The notes under the pieces: model-generated
Databases searched by the model: none
The model's input: only the letters and a program-made list of their open reading frames with translations
Told to the model about the DNA's origin: nothing
Assembly: GCA_002471185.1 (NCBI GenBank)
Contig: DKPL01000024.1
Location: 1-17,103, forward strand
From: Bacteroides sp. UBA7335
Lineage (GTDB): Bacteria; Bacteroidota; Bacteroidia; Bacteroidales; Bacteroidaceae
DNA: 17,103 nucleotides
Direction: 5' to 3'
Position numbers and translations under genes: made by a program
In this document: positions 12,048 through 17,103 of the stretch, in pieces
Numbering within the stretch: position 1 is the stretch's first letter
Layout: the number at the start of each line of letters is the position of its first letter

Positions 12048-13505
12048 ATGAGTACAAATCAAAATGCTTTTGGGAAAATGACAAACTACAGATGGTCTAT
12101 CTGCGCTTTGTTATTTTTCGCGACAACTGTAAACTACTTAGACCGACAAGTACTATCATTGACATGGAAGGACTTTATTGCTCCTGAATTCCACTGGACT
12201 GATAGCGATTATGGAACAATCACTGCACTTTTCTCTATCTTTTATGCAATTAGTATGTTATTTGCAGGTCGTTTTATCGACTGGATGGGAACTAAAAAAG
12301 GTTTCTTGTGGGCTATTGGTGTTTGGTCGTTAGGTGCAGTTGCACACGCTGCTTGTGGTTGGTTAACCGAAGTATATCTTGGCTATAATAGTGTGGCAGA
12401 AATGGTTGGTGCAACAGGGCAAGCAGCTCTTGCTATCTCAACTATCAGTGTAAACTTATTCATCGTTGCTCGTTTCATCCTTGCTGTGGGTGAGGCTGGT
12501 AACTTCCCTGCTGCAATTAAAGTTACAGCAGAATACTTCCCAAAGAAAGACCGTGCTTTCTCTACTAGTATCTGGAATCTAGGTGCTACAATTGGTGCGT
12601 TAGCAGCTCCTGTAACTATTCCTTTGATTGCACGTTACTTTAAAGGTATCGGCGTAGGTAATGGTTGGGAAATGGCATTTATCATCATCGGTGCACTAGG
12701 CTTTGTGTGGATGGGATTATGGGTGTTTATGTATGACAAACCTGAGAAATGTGCTAAAGTAAACAAATCTGAGCTTGAATATATCAATCAAGATGAGGCT
12801 GCTGAACCAGTAGCAGTAGCTGAAAGTGTAGAAAAGAAAATGTCTTTTGCACAATGTTTCACTTATCGTCAAACTTGGGCTTTTGCTTTTGGTAAATTTA
12901 TGACTGACGGTGTATGGTGGTTCTTCTTGTTCTGGACTCCTGCTTATATTAGTGACGTGTACGGATTCTCTTCTGACAGCCCAACAGGTATGTTGTTGAT
13001 CTTCGTTCTTTACTTAATCACTGTATTGTCAATCTTCGGAGGTAAATTGCCAACTATCATCATGGCTCGTACTGGTATGGACCCATATGCATCTCGTATG
13101 CGTGCGATGTTGATCTTCGCTTTCTTCCCATTGTTGGCTTTGTTTGCTCAACCATTGGGTAATATCTCTTACTGGTTCCCTATCATCATTATCGGTATCG
13201 CTGGTGCTGCTCACCAATCATGGTCTGCAAATATCTTCTCTACTATTGGTGATATGTTCCCTAAAACTGCTATTGCTACTGTAACAGGTATTGGTGGTAT
13301 GGCCGGTGGTGTTGGTTCATTCATCATCAATAAGGGCTCTGGTATGTTGTTTACTTATGCTGGTGAAACTAACATGACCTTTATGGGTTTTGAAGGTAAA
13401 CCTGCCGGTTACTTCATCATCTTCTGTGTATGTGCTGTGGCCTACCTTATTGGTTGGACAGTAATGAAGATTTTGGTTCCAAAATACAAACCTATCGTGT
13501 TGTAA
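12048..13505 (+). CDS. MFS hexuronate-type transporter (ExuT/ACS family)
   Basis: A 485-residue inner-membrane permease with about 12 hydrophobic segments. Signatures of the anion:cation symporter branch (ExuT, galacturonate/glucuronate uptake) are NYLDRQVLS in TM1 (29-37), the motif A loop GRFIDWMGTKKG (74-85), ARFILAVGEAGNFPAAIK (141-158), and FWTPAYISDVYGF in the second half. About 30 residues between WLTEVYLGY and ISVNLFIV (from about residue 105 to 136) are longer than the short TM3-TM4 link of typical relatives. The ATG at 12048 is chosen because the reading frame upstream runs through the promoter; a frame open from 11997 would add 17 unlikely residues. Arg is almost always CGT and Gly mostly GGT, suggesting high expression. 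It is a single gene, divergent from the GH105-CE8 operon, so it probably imports galacturonate or an unsaturated uronate product. Substrate is an inference. Confidence 0.87.
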   Translation: MSTNQNAFGKMTNYRWSICALLFFATTVNYLDRQVLSLTWKDFIAPEFHWTDSDYGTITALFSIFYAISMLFAGRFIDWMGTKKGFLWAIGVWSLGAVAHAACGWLTEVYLGYNSVAEMVGATGQAALAISTISVNLFIVARFILAVGEAGNFPAAIKVTAEYFPKKDRAFSTSIWNLGATIGALAAPVTIPLIARYFKGIGVGNGWEMAFIIIGALGFVWMGLWVFMYDKPEKCAKVNKSELEYINQDEAAEPVAVAESVEKKMSFAQCFTYRQTWAFAFGKFMTDGVWWFFLFWTPAYISDVYGFSSDSPTGMLLIFVLYLITVLSIFGGKLPTIIMARTGMDPYASRMRAMLIFAFFPLLALFAQPLGNISYWFPIIIIGIAGAAHQSWSANIFSTIGDMFPKTAIATVTGIGGMAGGVGSFIINKGSGMLFTYAGETNMTFMGFEGKPAGYFIIFCVCAVAYLIGWTVMKILVPKYKPIVL

Positions 13506-13533
13506 TTATCAATCGTATAATTATAAATTTAAG

Positions 13534-13567
13534 AACTGCATATCCTTCTGGGATGTGCAGTTTTTTT
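13534..13567 (+). terminator. Intrinsic terminator of the MFS gene
   Basis: AACTGCATATCC (13534-13545) pairs with GGATGTGCAGTT (13551-13562) with one G-T pair, around the loop TTCTG. Seven Ts follow at 13561-13567. It lies 28 nt after the stop codon. Confidence 0.9.
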
Positions 13568-13601
13568 ATGTTATAATCTCTTCGCAGGGCTAGATAAATC
13601 G

Positions 13602-13609
13602 TATCTTTG
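13602..13609 (+). promoter_or_regulatory. -7 box (TATCTTTG) immediately before the helicase ATG
   Basis: TATCTTTG matches TAnnTTTG and ends only 6 nt before the ATG at 13616, so transcription should begin at or within a few bases of the start codon. The -33 region has only TTC (13581-13583), with an 18-bp spacer. Confidence 0.5.
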
Positions 13610-13615
13610 CCTACT

Positions 13616-16600
13616 ATGGACAAAGTGGAAATAAAAGAGGCATTCGATATTTTGCAGGCTGCTTGTTGCATGCCCGATGACGAGTTGAAAATTGCATATA
13701 AAGAGCTTCGTGGACTGTTAGAAAGGCTGTGTCGCGGATTGATGAGCAGCGAACATTTGCAAATGACTGATCTTTCGGCTCGAATTAGCTGGGTTTCGTC
13801 TAAACTAGAATTATCTACCAAAGAGCAAAATAGATTGCATACCTTTCGGTTGACTTCGAACGCAATACTGAACAACCGGGAGAGTGCTCAGCGCGATAAA
13901 CTACTTCGAGATGCCAAAACAATTGCCTTTTTCATTAGGAAAATGTCGGGAGCTGATATTCCTGATTCACTTTATCAACTATTACCTAAGGTTGATGCCA
14001 CGTATCACGTCGCCCCTAAACCTCATCATAAGATAAAACGCATGCGTGTATGCTATCTTCACAAAGATGCCGAATATCTATATGTGACTCCTCTTGATGA
14101 AGTTATTGAAGGGGCTTTACGCGTGCGTTATAATATTGCTGATGTTAATATAGAGTTTGCTGATACCATTGAGAAACTTTGGTCGCATGCACAACTCAAT
14201 CTGTTAGATGTGGCTATATACGAAGAGGCCGATATACTTACTCCAAGCTTTATCGTTTTAGAACCTGATTATCTTATAGATATCAGCTCGCTTGCCGAAT
14301 GTTTTAAAGAGTATGGCAACCACCCGGCAAACTATATATTAGCTCGTTTGCAGCCCGTTAATAATGCTTTACCTATCTTACTGGGAAACATTGCAAACCT
14401 TTTTCTTGATGAGTGGATTTATGCTGAAGAAACTCCCGATTATGTGAGTTGCATGCGTAAGGCATTTAGTCGTTACCCCATCGAACTTGCTGCTTGTGCT
14501 GATTTGCAAGATCGTAGCAAGGAAGTGGACTTCTTTGAAGCTTGCAAAACGCACTTTAATCATTTGCGTGAAATTGTAGTCGAACGGTTTTCTGAGTCGG
14601 GCTATGAGCTAAATAAGAAAGATGCTGTTCTTGAGCCATCTTATATATGCGAAGCACTCGGACTACAAGGACGACTCGACTATATGCAACGCGATATGAG
14701 CTCTTTTATTGAGATGAAATCAGGTAAAGGAGATGAGTATGCAATACCAGGTAAGGTTATTCCTAAAGAAAACCATAAAGTGCAGATGTTGTTGTATCAA
14801 GCTGTTCTACAATATTCTATGGGGATGAACCATAATCAAGTTAAGCCCTATTTACTTTATACTCGCTATCCAATGCTCTACCCATCACGTACTTCATGGG
14901 CTATGGTGCGTCGCGCAATAAATCTTCGTAACCTTATCGTTGCTGAAGAATATACTATTCAGTTACACAATAACATTGGGTATACAGCCCAGCAGTTGGG
15001 TGTGATTACTGCTGATAACTTAAGAGAGAAAACAGTTAGTGACTTCTTTTGGAATAAATACCTTCGTCCTTCTCTCGATCAATTCTCTGAATATTTATCT
15101 CATCTTTCTCCTTTAGAACAGAGCTATTTTTATGGCTTATATAATTTTATCACCAAAGAACTCTATACTTCAAAGTCGGGTGATGTAGATTATGACGGAC
15201 GGCGTGGAGCAGCTTCGTTATGGCTTTCATCTTTATCTGAGAAGCTTGATGCTGGTGAAATAATGCCAAACCTTACTATTGTTGAGAACCATGCAAGCAA
15301 TGAACATAAGCCATATATTCGTTTTGCCACTCAATCATCGGGTATAGAAAGCTCTTTGCCTAATTTTAGGTTGGGCGATGCTATTGTGCTGTATGAACGC
15401 AACTCCGATGAAGACAATGTGACTAATAAAATGGTTTTTAAAGGTAATATTGAAGAACTAAAAACTGATATAGTAAAAGTACGCCTTCGCGCTACACAAC
15501 AGAATATCGCTGTACTTCCCTCTAATAGTCTTTATGCTATAGAGCACGATTCTATGGATACTTCATTTCGAACAATGTATCAATCGTTGTGGACATTTAT
15601 TGCTGCCAACAAAGAACGTCGCGATTTATTATTGGGACAGAGGTTGCCGGAAAGTAAATTAATAAACGAAACGTTACTGTCTAAGTGTGAGAATGACTTT
15701 GAACGCATTGCTCTGAAGGCGCAGGCTGCACAAGATTTTTTCTTATTGGTAGGTCCTCCCGGTACAGGAAAGACTTCGAGAGCGCTAAAATTGATGGTGG
15801 AGAAATTCTATTTTGAAGAGGATGCTCAAATACTTCTTCTGTCATATACCAATAGGGCTGTTGATGAAATGTGCAAAGCATTATCTACAATAGTACCTTT
15901 GGTTGATTATATAAGGGTAGGAAGTGAGTTGTCTTGTGATGTAGCCTATCGTGATCATCTGCTTGAAAACGAAATGAAGAAGTGTGCTAAACGATTGGAT
16001 GTTGTGAATCGTATAAAAAACTGTCGTATTGTGGTTGGTACAGTTGCTGCGATATCTGGTAAACCAGAACTCTTTAAACTGAAAAATTTTGATGTTGCTA
16101 TTATTGACGAGGCTACTCAAATACTTGAACCACAACTGTTGGGCATTCTTTGTGCTCAATCTCCGGATGGTAAAGATGCAGTGAAGAAGTTTATCATGAT
16201 AGGCGATCATAAACAGTTACCTGCCGTAGTATTGCAAAGTTCTGAACAGTCTATGGTTTACGATGAGGAATTGCAAAAAGTAGGATTTTCTAATTTGAAA
16301 AACTCACTTTTTGAGCGATTGTATGAAACATTGAAGAAGGAGTATAGTGATATTTTTTCCTCTTGTTGTGATATGCTTTGTAGGCAAGGTCGTATGCATC
16401 CTAAAGTAGCTGACTTCCCCAATAAAGCTTTCTATGGTGGACAACTTGAGGCTGTAGGTTTGTCGCATCAACTTGAAGAATCCTCGGGTATCGTTCGTGT
16501 TGGCTTTTATCCTTCGGTGCCTGAACCCATTGGTGGTTCAGTAAAAGTAAATCATAGTGAGGCTGAAATTATCTCTAAATTAGTATATGATATCTATATG

Positions 16601-16972
16601 CGCGAATGTATCAACGAAAGTTTTGATCCGATAACAACCTTGGGTATTATTACCCCTTATCGCAGTCAAATAGCGCTAATCAGACGTGAAATCGAAAAAC
16701 TCAACATACCATTACTTAACGATATTGCAGTTGATACGGTTGAACGCTTTCAAGGAAGTGAACGCGATATAATTATCTATTCATTTTGTGTTAGTATGCC
16801 TTATCAAATTCGTTTCTTAGCTAATATTGTGAATACGGATGGAGTGGAGGTTGATCGAAAACTAAATGTTGCTTTGACTAGAGCACGTAAGCAAATGATT
16901 ATCACAGGAGTTGCTGATTTGCTAAATTTAAATCCTATTTATAAACGTTTGATAAAATCGTTAACTGAATAA
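13616..16972 (+). CDS. Dna2-like PD-(D/E)XK nuclease fused to superfamily 1 helicase
   Basis: From the ATG at 13616 the product has 1118 residues and no signal peptide. The first 310 residues are alpha-helical with no recognised domain. A nuclease core follows: LGLQGRLDYM (D355), FIEMKSGK (E366, K368) and HKVQMLLYQ (Q390, Y394), the RecB/Cas4/Dna2 pattern of D, E-x-K and QxxxY. No Cys cluster for an iron-sulfur centre is seen. After a linker comes a UPF1/Dna2-type SF1 helicase: Walker A GPPGTGKT (713-720), motif Ia SYTNRAVDEM, motif II DEAT (831-834), motif III GDHKQLP (863-869), motif IV RQGRMHP (923-929), motif V DTVERFQGSERD (1040-1051) and motif VI NVALTRARKQ (1084-1093). It probably processes DNA ends or flaps, or attacks foreign DNA. 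A frame with a TTG at 13607 exists, but that codon lies inside the -7 box. The gene is flanked by a terminator and its own promoter and stands alone. Confidence 0.9.
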   Translation: MDKVEIKEAFDILQAACCMPDDELKIAYKELRGLLERLCRGLMSSEHLQMTDLSARISWVSSKLELSTKEQNRLHTFRLTSNAILNNRESAQRDKLLRDAKTIAFFIRKMSGADIPDSLYQLLPKVDATYHVAPKPHHKIKRMRVCYLHKDAEYLYVTPLDEVIEGALRVRYNIADVNIEFADTIEKLWSHAQLNLLDVAIYEEADILTPSFIVLEPDYLIDISSLAECFKEYGNHPANYILARLQPVNNALPILLGNIANLFLDEWIYAEETPDYVSCMRKAFSRYPIELAACADLQDRSKEVDFFEACKTHFNHLREIVVERFSESGYELNKKDAVLEPSYICEALGLQGRLDYMQRDMSSFIEMKSGKGDEYAIPGKVIPKENHKVQMLLYQAVLQYSMGMNHNQVKPYLLYTRYPMLYPSRTSWAMVRRAINLRNLIVAEEYTIQLHNNIGYTAQQLGVITADNLREKTVSDFFWNKYLRPSLDQFSEYLSHLSPLEQSYFYGLYNFITKELYTSKSGDVDYDGRRGAASLWLSSLSEKLDAGEIMPNLTIVENHASNEHKPYIRFATQSSGIESSLPNFRLGDAIVLYERNSDEDNVTNKMVFKGNIEELKTDIVKVRLRATQQNIAVLPSNSLYAIEHDSMDTSFRTMYQSLWTFIAANKERRDLLLGQRLPESKLINETLLSKCENDFERIALKAQAAQDFFLLVGPPGTGKTSRALKLMVEKFYFEEDAQILLLSYTNRAVDEMCKALSTIVPLVDYIRVGSELSCDVAYRDHLLENEMKKCAKRLDVVNRIKNCRIVVGTVAAISGKPELFKLKNFDVAIIDEATQILEPQLLGILCAQSPDGKDAVKKFIMIGDHKQLPAVVLQSSEQSMVYDEELQKVGFSNLKNSLFERLYETLKKEYSDIFSSCCDMLCRQGRMHPKVADFPNKAFYGGQLEAVGLSHQLEESSGIVRVGFYPSVPEPIGGSVKVNHSEAEIISKLVYDIYMRECINESFDPITTLGIITPYRSQIALIRREIEKLNIPLLNDIAVDTVERFQGSERDIIIYSFCVSMPYQIRFLANIVNTDGVEVDRKLNVALTRARKQMIITGVADLLNLNPIYKRLIKSLTE

Positions 16973-17103
16973 GAATTGTTTTTTTTATTTTACATATGTT
17001 ACAACAGATTATTCTTTTTATGTGTTTTGTTAACAACTAGGTATTGCCAAAAATGGTATATTTGCATACGTTTTTTTCATAGAGATTTAGATTTAAGGTT
17101 AGA
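16973..17103 (+). promoter_or_regulatory. Downstream intergenic sequence with -7 box (TATATTTG) for a gene beyond the window
   Basis: After the helicase stop there is an AT-rich stretch with T runs but no clear stem. TATATTTG at 17057-17064 matches the -7 consensus. The nearest TTG (17044-17046) is only 10 bp away and TTTG at 17026-17029 is 27 bp away, so no -33 box is assigned. No start codon with a sustained frame follows before the window ends. Confidence 0.4.

Noticed and set aside
13607..13615. TTG as an earlier start codon for the nuclease-helicase
   Set aside because: The codon is part of the TATCTTTG -7 box, so it would not be transcribed. The ATG at 13616 is preferred.

Overview
The window looks like chromosomal DNA of a Bacteroidetes bacterium close to Bacteroides. 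Several start codons are preceded by the TAnnTTTG -7 box of the Bacteroides primary sigma factor, Shine-Dalgarno sequences are absent, lipoproteins carry acidic residues right after the lipobox cysteine, and gene content is dominated by glycan-degrading enzymes and a TonB-dependent receptor. No rRNA, tRNA, insertion sequence, phage gene or CRISPR array was seen.

Layout. (1) 1-4118, plus strand, mannan/glucomannan use: the 3' end of a GH130 mannosylglucose phosphorylase, an AGE-family disaccharide (mannobiose/cellobiose) 2-epimerase and a GH3 beta-glucosidase lipoprotein. The pathway inferred from characterised Bacteroides fragilis relatives is: beta-1,4-mannobiose is epimerised to mannosyl-glucose, which is phosphorolysed to mannose-1-phosphate and glucose, while GH3 trims glucosyl ends. 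(2) 4243-8702, minus strand: a two-gene outer-membrane unit made of a TonB-dependent receptor and a right-handed beta-helix lipoprotein. It converges on the GH3 gene across a shared bidirectional terminator. Upstream of the receptor is the most striking signal in the window: six 7-bp direct repeats (consensus YGTAWNW) spaced exactly 11 bp apart, the geometry of PHO boxes and other OmpR/PhoB-family operators. (3) 8889-9326, minus strand: a small lipocalin-like lipoprotein. Its probable promoter has its -33 element inside the terminator of the next operon, and its long 5' leader contains phased repeats and small hairpins. (4) 9569-11741, minus strand: a two-gene pectin operon (GH105 unsaturated glucuronyl/galacturonyl hydrolase, then CE8 pectin methylesterase). 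It is divergent from a hexuronate-type MFS transporter (12048-13505) across a 306-bp control region with palindromes. Together these de-esterify pectin fragments, release unsaturated uronic acid and import the uronate. (5) 13616-16972, plus strand: a large fusion of a Dna2-like PD-(D/E)XK nuclease to a superfamily 1 helicase. Its -7 box lies so close to the ATG that the message may be leaderless. The window ends with a -7 box for a gene that begins beyond the edge.

Enzyme families are assigned from conserved motifs read by eye. Regulatory calls rest on consensus matches and repeat geometry and are inference unless stated otherwise.
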